Assembly (NCBI RefSeq): GCF_000016605.1 | Contig: NC_009440.1 | Span: 1,772,001 to 1,836,000 of the forward strand | From: Metallosphaera sedula DSM 5348 | GTDB lineage: Archaea > Thermoproteota > Thermoprotei_A > Sulfolobales > Sulfolobaceae | Direction of reading: 5' to 3' | DNA length: 64,000 nucleotides | Shown here: piece after piece, positions 19,939 to 28,539 of the stretch | Numbering within the stretch: the first letter of the stretch is position 1 | Layout of the letters: each line of letters starts with the position of its first letter | The notes under the pieces: generated by a model | Database searches by the model: none | What the model saw: the letters and a program-made list of their open reading frames with translations, nothing else | Told to the model about the DNA's origin: nothing | Made by a program: the position numbers and the translations under genes

Positions 19939-19956
19939 CTAGGTATTTTGAACGTC
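19939..19956 (+). repeat. Dispersed 18-bp intergenic motif, copy 3
   Basis: CTAGGTATTTTGAACGTC, followed by ACAGCAATCTCGGG, just after the rmlA stop. Together with copy 2 it brackets rmlA. The rest of the 460-bp gap 19918-20377 shows no gene; it ends with the TATA box TTTATATAC of the next gene. Confidence 0.45.
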
Positions 19957-20377
19957 GAACCACAGCAATCTCGGGCAATCCCTAAAGTTCTTCTTAGCAT
20001 AGCGTTTAGGCAAAGAAACTTGAGAAACTGTGAGATTTTCCTTCGAGCCATCATGTTTTCAATATAGCAATTATATTTGGTCGTCGATGTTAGTGTGGTA
20101 AATATTGAATTGTACTGCTAAAAATTACTCTTAACACATTTTTAAATCAAGGTGATAACAAAAATCTGGGTTGATATTTTGGCAAGATGAGTTGGACTAA
20201 ATTAATCCGTGATCTCATAGTATTGTAATGGAGTGGTCATGAAAGTCGGCTTTCATGATCAATTGATCTTCAATCCAAAATCATTACTCGCTCATTCTTG
20301 AAGCTTAAAAAACAAATTATCTAAGTTGGGCTAATTCAAGTAAAGGGTTTATATACTTAAAAATGTATTCAATTCTG

Positions 20378-21274
20378 ATGACTATTAGGTCGAAATACAA
20401 CACTGCCAAGGAAATTTCACGAAATCTCCACGTTAGTATGCCAAGCCTTCTCATTTCCTTTCTCTTAAAACGGAACTTAGAGGTTAAGCTTGCGGGTTCC
20501 ACAATCTCGATTTCACCATTCAATGCCTACGTGCTGGGCAATATACTCTCAAGGGGATGGAAAGTCACAGGTGTTCAAGGTTACTTGGTGACCTTAACCA
20601 GCAGGGATGGAGAAGTAAGTATAACCTGTAGAACCAATAAGGGTAATGATCTTGGACATATAATGGAGATATTTTTGGACAATTCTTACAACTATGATGT
20701 GAGAAATAAAGTTGTTATAGATGTTGGGGCAAGCAACGGCGACTCAAGTATATTTTTTGCGAAGAGGGGGGCCAAGAGGATTATAGCGCTTGAGCCAGAT
20801 GAGGAGAGTTACGCCTTAGCCACAAGGAACGTTGAGGCATCTCGAGTAGGGGATCAGGTAATACTCCTGAACAAGGCGTTATCCTCGCAGAGGGGTAAGA
20901 TTACTCTTTACGTATACGAGAATAGCGTAAATGGCAACTCCATAGATCCACAAAATATGGTCAAGCTGGGTGAAAGGGTGATTCCCAAGACAGTGGAAAG
21001 CGTGACATTGACAGAATTATTGGATATGGCAAAGGATGAGACTGTGGGTCTGTTGAAGATGGACTGTGAAGGTTGCGAGTATTCTGTGCTGAACAACCTG
21101 GAAAGGGAGGCATTCGAAAGGATTGAGGCTATCTTCATGGAATATCACAACGGGTTACAGAACCTGAAGTCTATCCTGGAAAGTAACGGATTTCAGGTTG
21201 AGGTTATAGGGGAAAATAATAGAAAAATGGGTTATATACGCGCCAGAAAACTATCTAGTCCATTTCACGGATGA
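20378..21274 (+). CDS. FkbM-family SAM-dependent methyltransferase
   Basis: The TATA box TTTATATAC at 20348-20356 points to ATG 20378 rather than the upstream ATG 20363, giving 298 residues. The N-terminal third is not recognised. The methyltransferase domain starts with NKVVIDVGASNGDSSIFFAK (motif I), IIALEPDEESYALATRNVE, then LLKMDCEGCEYSVL, and IFMEYHNG near the end. FkbM enzymes O-methylate sugars, which suits a glycan island. The same family is represented by the decayed copy at 5347. The substrate is unknown. Confidence 0.85.
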   Translation: MTIRSKYNTAKEISRNLHVSMPSLLISFLLKRNLEVKLAGSTISISPFNAYVLGNILSRGWKVTGVQGYLVTLTSRDGEVSITCRTNKGNDLGHIMEIFLDNSYNYDVRNKVVIDVGASNGDSSIFFAKRGAKRIIALEPDEESYALATRNVEASRVGDQVILLNKALSSQRGKITLYVYENSVNGNSIDPQNMVKLGERVIPKTVESVTLTELLDMAKDETVGLLKMDCEGCEYSVLNNLEREAFERIEAIFMEYHNGLQNLKSILESNGFQVEVIGENNRKMGYIRARKLSSPFHG

Positions 21275-21362
21275 CAAGTCACGCGATTAACCCGTGGGTA
21301 TCACGCCCATATGACACGTCGTGAACATTATCTACGTTAACGCAAAATAATAAAATCAGTCT
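21255..21362 (+). repeat. About 105-bp intergenic repeat with promoter, copy A
   Basis: It starts in the last codons of the FkbM gene and ends with ACGTTAACGCAAAATAATAA, a likely BRE/TATA region. A clearly related sequence lies at 24685-24792, immediately before rmlB. An IS1-like element begins 12 bp downstream at 21375, so whatever this promoter drove has been displaced. Confidence 0.5.
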
Positions 21363-21374
21363 TCACCAACCTGA

Positions 21375-23440
21375 GTGTATCCATAATCTCGTCATGAAGT
21401 TATAAATTCCGGGATTTAGGCTGCATTTCCACAGGACGAGTTTCACTGAGTACTTCATTATCTCAAGGCTCCTATTTGCCTCCTTGGCGGTCCTCTTCAA
21501 CCTCACGAGCCTATTGCAAAGTGACAAGTGAAGGGACTCGTTGGAGTTCACGGGGGACACGACGGTACCCTTGTGCAGGAGAAAGTACACGTTGTCGTCA
21601 CTTACCCACGTCACCTTCTCGGGTTAGGTATTGCCTAAGTTCCTGAAAGGTCCTCTCTCCCCTATCACCCACGGAGAAAGCAACGTACATGCCCCGTCCT
21701 AGAGAAAAGGAGGGCCGTGAAGACCCACGCGTACAGGGTCTTCGCGTTCCTCTTCACGTAAGTCCGCATCTCATCAACGACCTTCACGCCCTCTCTCGTA
21801 ACCTCCTTTGCGCTACAGAGGTTGAGGAGCTTTGTGTGGGGTTTATCCCAGTTAGTTGTGGACTATGAGGTGAAAAAATAATTGCAAAAGACAAAAATAA
21901 CCCTGAAGGGGGTTAATATTATGGGGAAAAAACTGAGAGACAGAGGGAGACGCTTAAGAAGGCGTTCAGGAAGGGAATGACTTTCAAGGAAGTTGAGGAG
22001 CTCGTGCTACAGGCTGTCATGGAGGTGGAAAGGGACGTGTACCTGGAGGGGAGAGATGACGTTGCGAACGGGACTTATTTCAGCTGAAGACTGACGAGGA
22101 CGTGTTGAGGCTGTGGGTTCCAAGGACCAGGAGGTCAGGGTTTAGGCCGAGGGTTCTCCCAGAGAAGGGCAAGAGGGTTGCAAGGGGCTACGAGGAGTTC
22201 TTGGAGGCGCTAGTTCTCGAGGGATTGACGCCGTGCCAGGTGAAGTCCTTAGGAGTAGGGACTCGGGTATAGCGACGAGGTAATGGGGAGAATTGCTGAG
22301 AGGTTGAGAGAGTTCAAGTCCTCAAGTTTGCCAAGCGACCTTTTCGCAACTTGGGCGCTGAGGTAGTTAGGAGGGAAAATAATGTTGTTGTAGAGAAGGT
22401 GGTATACACGACAATAGGCGTTGACCTAGACGGTAACAAGTTCGTCCTAGACTACGACAAGGCTGACAGGGAGGACCTAGACGGATAGAAGCTATTCCTA
22501 AACGGGCTAATCTCGCGAGGACTGAGTAGGGTTGACGTTATTGTGACGACTTCCCTGGGCTAGATAACCTCGTGTCGGCGCTCTTCCCTTCGTCCTCTCA
22601 CCAGCTCTGTCTCGTCCACCTCGCGAGGAACTTGGTGAGGGCCCTCCCTGAAGACGTGGGCAAGAGGGCCATAGACCTCATGAGTGAAGCTCGCGAGAAA
22701 GATTGAGGAAGGTAAGGCGATCCTCTCCTCACTTAACGACATCATGAGCAAGTACTCAGCGAAGAGGATCAATTACCTTCTTGACACATCTAGATACACC
22801 GCCTTCCTGAACTTCCCGCGCGAGGTCAGGCACTACATCTACACTAACAATACTTCCGAGAGCTTCAACCCCTATCTTGACGTAGTTCGACAGGACCTAG
22901 GAGGTTACTTCCCCTCGTCCCAACTCCTCGACACCTACGTCGTTGCCATAATCCGAAACAACTCGTGCTGGAAATCTAGTCCTGTGTCACACATCAGGCA
23001 CCACTCCTATCACCTCAAGCGGCTCCATGCTTCTCGCTTCCAGGTGATGGATGATGGAAATTAATAAGCTGAGTTCTTTATTTTCCTACACAACAATCTT
23101 GGGTAGCCCTCGCGTTACCTCTTATCACCGTATCCCTTGATCCATGTGAAGATCCCAAGGGGGACTTGGAGTGCCCTGGAGATCTCATGCTCATCTCATT
23201 CATATCTTGAGTTACTACCCTCTAACGCTCTTGTGGTAATGATGTCTAGCCCCTTCGACGAACAGCTTCTCACAATTCCTGCAGAGGTACTCCTACTCTC
23301 CCCTTCCTACACTTCTTGACCACGTGGTCCTCATGCAGGAAGGGATATCTCTCTATAAACCAGTTTTCTCTCCATCTTGCCTATAAGTATTACCTCGTTG
23401 TACAAATATTTATACCTATCTAACGATACTACAGATGCAC
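21375..23440 (-). mobile_element. IS1-family element, copy 3, split by an IS256-like insertion
   Basis: The left part (21375-21835) begins GTGTATCCATAA and carries the C-terminal half of the IS1-like transposase in decayed form. The right part (about 23110-23440) carries the zinc-ribbon and helix-turn-helix end and finishes CTACAGATGCAC. Added together they give about 790 bp, the length of copies 1 and 2, with the break inside the codons equivalent to ELLDL..CAE. This is therefore a nested insertion. Both parts have many stops. Confidence 0.75.
21836..23110 (+). mobile_element. IS256-like element nested in an IS1 copy
   Basis: The ends are GTGGGGTTTATCCCAG at 21836 and CTTGGGTAGCCC near 23109, which are inverted with mismatches. 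The interior reads in several frames as an IS256/mutator transposase: FKEVEELVLQAVMEVERDVY, WVPRTRRSGFRP, then TTIGVDLDGNKFVLDYDKA and the intact C-terminal frame 22684-23064 (EEGKAILSSLNDIM, FLNFPREVRHYIYTNNTSES). Frameshifts and stops (near 22270, 22487 and 22563) make it inactive. Its last 270 bp match the truncated copy at 10672-11112. Confidence 0.75.
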
Positions 23441-23490
23441 ACAACTAGGTCCAAACAAAATATTTATTATAGCTACATGTGTCTAACTCT

Positions 23491-24504
23491 ATGCCAGTAG
23501 CTCTGATTACCGGTGTAACTGGTCAGGATGGGGCTTTGCTATCCAAGTTTTTGATAGACAAAGGCTACGAGGTACACGGTATTATTAGACGTACAAGTAC
23601 CATGAACATATGGAGACTTGTATCGTTAGACATTGTAGACAAAGTGAAGTTACACACCTGCGATATTACTGATTCGACATGTATGTCAAATATAATTAAG
23701 GAGCTTAAACCTGACGAGTTATATCATCTTGCGGCGCAGAGTCATGTTGGAGCCAGTTTTGAGAACCCCACTAGTACTCTGAGTGCGAACACCATGTCTA
23801 CCGCTATTATGCTCGAATCAATACGTAAGCATTCTCCAGGAACTAAGTTCTATTTTGCTGGTACCAGCGAAATGTTTGGTAGTCTATCTGGCAAAGCAAA
23901 CGAGTCTACACCATTTCGTCCAGAGTCACCATATGCTGTGTCCAAGGTTTGATCTTATTATTTGACGAAAGTGTATAGGGAAGCTTACAGGATCTTTGCT
24001 CTTTCTGGCATATTATTTAATCACGAATCCGAGTATCGTGGTTTAGATTTCGTCACAAGAAAGATATCAAACGCTGTAGCAAGGATAAAACTAGGATTAC
24101 AGGACCAGTTACGCTTAGGTAACTTGTCGTCTAGGAGAGATTGGGGTTACGCTCCTGAATACGTAGAGGCCATGTGGTTAATGCTACAGAAGGATAAACC
24201 AGACGACTACGTAATAGCTACGGGGGTAAGTTACTCAGTGCAAGATTTCGTTACAGAGGCGTTTAACGTGGTAAACTTGGATTACCGGGAGCATGTTGTC
24301 ATAGACAAATCATTATATCGCCCACTTGATCCATCTAATCTCGTGGGGGACTACACAAAAGCTAAGAGAGTGTTAGGTTGGGAACCTAGAACAGACTTTA
24401 GGAAGCTTGTTAAAATAATGGTTAATGCAGATTTAGAAAGATGGAAAAAATTCATGGATGGGGAAAATGTTGTATTTGACGCTCCTTATTCAGCAGAGAG
24501 CTGA
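23491..24504 (+). pseudogene. gmd: GDP-mannose 4,6-dehydratase interrupted by one TGA
   Basis: One frame of 338 codons contains a single TGA at 23950-23952 (codon 154). The protein has the Rossmann motif GVTGQDG, RRTSTMN, LAAQSHVGASF, GTSEMFG and catalytic YAVSK. The stop comes two codons after the catalytic lysine. The rest is well conserved ([47 protein letters not shown]). Start: ATG 23491, with TATA-like ATATTTATTATA about 30 bases upstream; GTG 23479 is possible. Intact enzyme converts GDP-mannose to GDP-4-keto-6-deoxymannose. It lies just beyond the IS1-like copy. The enzyme should be absent unless the stop is read through or is an error. Confidence 0.85.
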
Positions 24505-24518
24505 ATTTCCTCCCTCAT

Positions 24519-24690
24519 CAATTCAAAAAAGGAGCCCTCACCAAAAGGTGAGGAGGTCAGTTTATTAGTCTTCCAAATTTTCCTAGAGAAATACATTAAT
24601 AGGGCTGACGTAATATTCGATTCGTTTGCTGGTAGTACTAAGATATCGAAAGTGAGATAGTAGAAGAACTACATAGTCATAGGACTTAGT
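24519..24690 (+). pseudogene. DNA methyltransferase C-terminal remnant
   Basis: One frame reads PSPKGEEVSLLVFQIFLEKY, then INRADVIFDSFAGS and, after two stops, KNYIVIGLSL. This matches the C-terminal part of N4/N6 DNA methylases, where a proline/lysine segment is followed by the SAM motif D-P-F-A-G-S and NYIGIEL. The catalytic half is gone. It suggests that a restriction-modification or solitary methylase gene was once here. Short and decayed, so moderate confidence. Confidence 0.45.
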
Positions 24691-24792
24691 CTATTTCATG
24701 AATTACACGTTACGCCATTAACTCGTGGACGTCACGAACCCATATCACGCCACAAACGATCTCTCCGTTGACGCAAAACAATAAAACGTGCC
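24685..24792 (+). repeat. About 105-bp intergenic repeat with promoter, copy B
   Basis: Related to 21255-21362 along its length. Shared blocks include ATTTCA..GA.TAC near the start, CCATAT.AC and a final GTTGACGCAAAACAATAAAA. The TATA-like AATAAAAC lies about 25 bases before the rmlB ATG at 24808, so this copy is a working promoter region by position. Confidence 0.55.
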
Positions 24793-24807
24793 TCACTAGA
24801 CTATCCT

Positions 24808-25785
24808 ATGCAGGGAAAAGTCCTAGTCACTGGAGGCTACGGGTTCATAGGTTCCAATTTCGTGAGGATGATCGCTAACCAGGCAGACGTTGTGGTTGTG
24901 GACAACTTCTCCGTGGGGTCCAATAGGGCCAACCTACGTGACGTCCCTGTCAAGACAGTTGAACTGGATATTCGGGACCCCAGGATGCTCGACCTTATCC
25001 GCGACGAGAGGCCTGACTTCATCTTCAACTTCGCAGCTGAGAGCCACGTGGACCGCAGTATTGTGGACCCGCTCTCCTTTGTCTCAACTAACGTCCTCGG
25101 GACCGCGAACCTCCTAGAAGGGGCAAGGCGTTACGACGTCACCTTCATTCAGATAGGTACAGATGAGGAGTACGGCGAGATCTACTCAGGGTCCTTCCGA
25201 GAAACTGACCCCCTCAACCCCTCTTCCCCCTACTCTGCCTCAAAGGCTGGCGCCACTCTCCTAGCCATGGCCTACGCCCGCACATATCACCTGGACGTTC
25301 GGGTTACGAGGAGCGCCAACAATTACGGTCCCTATCAGTACCCGGAGAAGTTGATTCCGAAGACTGTGATAAGGGCGCTTCACAACCTCCCGGTTCCCGT
25401 GTACGGCACGGGGAAGAACGTTAGGGACTGGATTTACGTTCAGGATAACTGCGAGGCTATCCTCACGGTTGCTGAGAAGGGGAAGCCCGGCATCTATAAC
25501 GTATCCGCGGGGGAGGAGAAGACTAACCTAGAGGTGGTTACCACGATCCTCGAGATACTTGGGAAGCCGAACCTCATCAAGTTTGTGGAGGATAGGCCTG
25601 GACACGACTTCAGGTATAGCGTGGATTCCACGAAGTTGAGGGAACTGGGGTGGAGGCCCAGGACGAGTTTCAGGGAGGGGATTTCGCTCACTGTGGATTG
25701 GTACGTGAAGAATAGGTGGTGGTGGGAGGGGATTAACAGCAGGGTGCTAGAGGAAACGCCGTTTAGAGGATCAGTGAATGGGTGA
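24808..25785 (+). CDS. rmlB: dTDP-glucose 4,6-dehydratase
   Basis: 325 residues of an extended short-chain dehydrogenase. Motifs: NAD-binding GGYGFIGSNFV at residues 8-18, FAAESHVDRS, the TDEEYG substrate segment, catalytic YSASK, RSANNYGPYQYPEKLIP, NVRDWIYVQDNC and RPGHDFRYSVD. These are diagnostic for RmlB rather than a generic epimerase. It removes water from dTDP-glucose to give dTDP-4-keto-6-deoxyglucose. Start ATG 24808 is probably leaderless. RmlC follows after 234 bp with its own TATA box. Confidence 0.95.
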   Translation: MQGKVLVTGGYGFIGSNFVRMIANQADVVVVDNFSVGSNRANLRDVPVKTVELDIRDPRMLDLIRDERPDFIFNFAAESHVDRSIVDPLSFVSTNVLGTANLLEGARRYDVTFIQIGTDEEYGEIYSGSFRETDPLNPSSPYSASKAGATLLAMAYARTYHLDVRVTRSANNYGPYQYPEKLIPKTVIRALHNLPVPVYGTGKNVRDWIYVQDNCEAILTVAEKGKPGIYNVSAGEEKTNLEVVTTILEILGKPNLIKFVEDRPGHDFRYSVDSTKLRELGWRPRTSFREGISLTVDWYVKNRWWWEGINSRVLEETPFRGSVNG

Positions 25786-26019
25786 CTGTGCGTAGAGCGG
25801 GGACCCAGGATTCACTCGACTGGGACCCCAACAAACTTGACCCTGCTTTCTAGAGCCTCACGGGTACTCAAGACTCGCCTTGATTGGGCTTCTCAAGGAC
25901 TGATCGTTTTCTGTTGGGTATCTCTCTCGTGCACACCACAATCTCAGGCTCGTGCAATACACAACAATCTCGAGCCACCAAGTCCCCAACCATTTAAGCT
26001 CCTCAGCAATCTTTAACCC

Positions 26020-26550
26020 ATGTTCAAGTTCACCCCCATCCTTGGACCTGTTACCCTAATCGAGACAACCCAATACCCTGACGACCGCGGGTTCTTTCAG
26101 GAGCTTTTCAGGGAGTCGCAATTCCCCTGCAGGTTCGTTCAGGTGAATCATTCCTTCTCGAGGCGAGGGGTTCTTCGCGGGCTTCACTTTCAGGCCATGC
26201 CGGTCCCACAGGGGAAGCTGGTCACGGTGATCACGGGAAGGATTTACGACGTCGCAGTTGACCTCAGACGCGGTTTCAAGGGATGGGCTGGCGTCGAGTT
26301 AACCCCTGGGAAGCTACTCTGGATACCGCCTGGATTCGCCCACGGGTTTCAGGCGCTTGAGGACTCACATGTGATCTACTTCGTGACGAGGGAGTTCTCG
26401 CCACAGCACGACGCGGGGGTTGCGTGGGATGACCCTGAGATAGGCGTGAGGTGGCCCCTTCCTAACCCCATCCTGTCGGAGAAGGACAGGAAGCTACCGA
26501 GGTTGGCTGAGTCGAGGGCTAACTTTCCCGAAGATCCTGGGACCTGTTGA
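26020..26550 (+). CDS. rmlC: dTDP-4-dehydrorhamnose 3,5-epimerase
   Basis: 176 residues of the RmlC cupin. Motifs: DDRGFFQELFRES, the QVNHSFSRRGVLRGLHFQ strand with the catalytic histidine, QGKLVTVITGRIYDVAVDLR, LLWIPPGFAHGFQ, and YFVTREFSPQHDAGVAWDDP. It epimerises C3 and C5 of the RmlB product. TATA-like CATTTAAG lies 26 bases before ATG 26020. RmlD, the final reductase of the pathway, is not found in this window. The gap 25786-26019 before it contains two copies of an ACAATCTC motif but no gene. Confidence 0.93.
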   Translation: MFKFTPILGPVTLIETTQYPDDRGFFQELFRESQFPCRFVQVNHSFSRRGVLRGLHFQAMPVPQGKLVTVITGRIYDVAVDLRRGFKGWAGVELTPGKLLWIPPGFAHGFQALEDSHVIYFVTREFSPQHDAGVAWDDPEIGVRWPLPNPILSEKDRKLPRLAESRANFPEDPGTC

Positions 26551-26847
26551 GGAGTTCAGGAACTTATGGTAGACGACAAGAACTTATATGGCATCTGTTT
26601 CTGGAAGCGGGAAGCCCAGGACTAGTTGAAGTGTGAATGTCCACTGAGCCCGCACCAAGGCAAGTTCAGTGTTGCTGGCGCATCGTCCAGTGCGTGAAAC
26701 TCGAGGGTTTCCATGCACGTGACTTTACCAGCTGAGAGTCAAGCGGTGCCTTGGGGATCGCTAATCTACCCTTTTCTCTGGAGAAACACGGGCCTATTTG
26801 TCGCAGTTGACCGTTCAATCCTAGAGCGTTCCTAAGCGCACCACGGG

Positions 26848-26869
26848 GTTGGCTCAATCCAGAGCCAAC
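26848..26869. other. Perfect 8-bp stem-loop in a gene-free stretch
   Basis: GTTGGCTC, six-base loop AATCCA, GAGCCAAC. It is the only clear structure in the 370-bp stretch 26551-26920, and it sits about 20 bases before the TATA-like GCTTATTATTT of the next gene. It may be an operator, a 3' processing hairpin for rmlC, or an IS relic. Confidence 0.4.
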
Positions 26870-26920
26870 TAACCTGATGGACCCTAGAGAGCTTATTATT
26901 TCCACACGCGAGATTATCCC

Positions 26921-28063
26921 ATGGACTTGAAGGAGGAGATACTTAGACTGCTTAGGGAGGACCCAGAGTTTAGGAGGGAGGTCATGGAGCTATTAGGCCT
27001 AGCCCCAAATGAGATGAGGGAACTCAAGGAGCTGGTGAGGCAATTGACTGAGGTCGTGAACAAGCTAGTGGAGGGGCAGGCCAAGATCGAGACGAGGTCA
27101 AGTGAGGCACAGAAGAGAAGCGAGGAGAGACTAACTAGACTCGAGTCCGCGGTTGAGAAACTAGCCGAGGCACAGAAGAGAAGCGAGGAGAGACTAACTA
27201 GACTCGAGTCCGCGGTTGAGAAACTAGCCGAGGCACAGAAGAGAAGCGAGGAGAGACTAACTAGACTCGAGTCCGCGGTTGAGAAACTAGCCGAGGCACA
27301 GAAGAGAAGCGAGGAGAGACTAACTAGACTCGAGTCCGCGGTTGAGAAACTAGCCGAGGCACAGAAGAGAAGCGAGGAGAGACTAACTAGACTCGAGTCC
27401 GCGGTTGAGAAACTAGCCGAGGCACAGAAGAGAAGCGAGGAGAGACTAACTAGACTCGAGTCCGCGGTTGAGAAACTAGCCGAGGCACAGAAGAGAAGCG
27501 AGGAGAGACTAACTAGACTCGAGTCCGCGGTTGAGAAACTAGCCGAGGCACAGAAGAGAAGCGAGGAGAGACTAACTAGACTCGAGTCCGCGGTTGAGAA
27601 ACTAGCCGAGGCACAGAAGAGAAGCGAGGAGAGACTTACCAGAGTTGAGGAGAACCTAGTCCGCCTTGAGAGAAAGGTGGGAAACATAGGCGCCCGTTGG
27701 GGGATAGATCAGGAAGAGGTGGTTAGGGAATTCATGGCCGAGGTCTTCAAACAGGAGGGGTTTGACGTATCACTGTTGAGCAGTTATACCTACGTTGATG
27801 AGCAGGGCGTGTTTGGGGAAAAGGGAGACGTATACGAGGTAGACATCCTAAAGAGGAATGGTACCACCTACCTCATCGAGGTCAAGGCCTATGCCCAGCC
27901 GAAGGACGTTTCGAGGTTTAACCACACGTGTTACGTGGTGTCCAAGGTCCTAAAACTTGAGAACCCCGTGAAGATGATGCTGGCTAACGTCGTGACTCAG
28001 AAGGCAGTGGAGAGGGCCAAGAACCTAGGAATCAGGTTGATTTATGGAGAGGTTGAGCAATAA
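26921..28063 (+). CDS. Coiled-coil protein with C-terminal PD-(D/E)XK nuclease-like domain
   Basis: 380 residues. Residues 1-61 form a charged helix. Residues 62-229 are eight perfect 21-residue repeats (three heptads each, starting [20 protein letters not shown]), and 230-241 a ninth partial copy, together a long predicted coiled coil. The C-terminal 125 residues carry DVYEVDIL (Asp308) and LIEVKAY (Glu320, Lys322), the D-x(n)-E-x-K core of PD-(D/E)XK nucleases. This layout is known for DUF3782-type proteins of Sulfolobales, whose role is not established. TATA-like GCTTATTATTT lies about 26 bases upstream of ATG 26921. The repeats should make length unstable between strains. Confidence 0.8.
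   Translation: MDLKEEILRLLREDPEFRREVMELLGLAPNEMRELKELVRQLTEVVNKLVEGQAKIETRSSEAQKRSEERLTRLESAVEKLAEAQKRSEERLTRLESAVEKLAEAQKRSEERLTRLESAVEKLAEAQKRSEERLTRLESAVEKLAEAQKRSEERLTRLESAVEKLAEAQKRSEERLTRLESAVEKLAEAQKRSEERLTRLESAVEKLAEAQKRSEERLTRLESAVEKLAEAQKRSEERLTRVEENLVRLERKVGNIGARWGIDQEEVVREFMAEVFKQEGFDVSLLSSYTYVDEQGVFGEKGDVYEVDILKRNGTTYLIEVKAYAQPKDVSRFNHTCYVVSKVLKLENPVKMMLANVVTQKAVERAKNLGIRLIYGEVEQ
27104..27643 (+). repeat. Tandem array of eight identical 63-bp units plus a partial unit
   Basis: The unit starts GAGGCACAGAAGAGAAGCGA and is repeated exactly eight times (27104-27607). The ninth copy diverges after about 36 bp. 63 bp is 21 codons, so gain or loss keeps the frame. It lies within the coiled-coil nuclease-like gene. 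Because copies are identical to the base, they must be recently amplified or homogenised. Confidence 0.95.
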
Positions 28064-28396
28064 GGTTAAGCGATCGCGACTTGCTCTTCATGTTGTTACT
28101 CCCTTCTTTACCAGGGAATTATTGCTGGTCACTTCAATGGAGTAGCGCACGCTTGGGTATCTGAAAATCGTTCGTGTTATACCGTCGTTACTTTTGAGAA
28201 CTAGTCGAAGAATCCAAAGATATGTTGCTAACGCGATGAAGCTAGCCCGTGAAGTGGTGCGATGCATCCTGGGTAATGCCTTGCCCTCATTTGCACTCAA
28301 TTTTATTCCGAAAATTTTAATCAGTATTCAGAACCGAATTCTAGAGCTAGAAACTTGGAAAAGGTTTTAAGTTGCTCGCTACAACATTTAAGTGAG

Positions 28397-28476
28397 GACT
28401 GCTCCGGGACAGGAGCAGGATGATCCATGAAGCTCGACTGCTCCGGGACAGGAGCAGGATGAAGAGCTAATGACCT
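28397..28476 (+). repeat. Two tandem stem-loop units, left of the DUF3800 pair
   Basis: The palindromic block CTGCTCC-GGGACA-GGAGCAG occurs twice, within 27-bp exact repeats at 28397-28423 and 28436-28462. The second is followed by GGATGAAGAGCTAATG. The first is followed by CCATGAAGC. The pattern returns in opposite orientation at 29920-30055. No other gene-like content is supportable in 28064-28539, although a 70-codon minus-strand frame (28088-28300) is open. Confidence 0.7.
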
Positions 28477-28539
28477 GCGTATTCACATTCCACTTGTTAT
28501 AAAGAGCTAAAAACCTCAATCAATTAGAACTTCGATCAC

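Noticed and set aside
23950-23952. TGA in gmd read as selenocysteine
   Set aside because: Sulfolobales lack the selenocysteine machinery as far as known, and the position is not a Cys site in the family. A nonsense change or sequence error is simpler.
26914-27687. 257-residue minus-strand ORF with Ser-rich repeats
   Set aside because: It is the shadow of the tandem repeats in the plus-strand coiled-coil gene; the frame is open only because the 63-bp unit has no stop in that frame.
28397-28476. C/D box guide RNA
   Set aside because: GATGA-like strings resemble box C, but no matching box D (CTGA) at the right spacing and no k-turn pairing were found.
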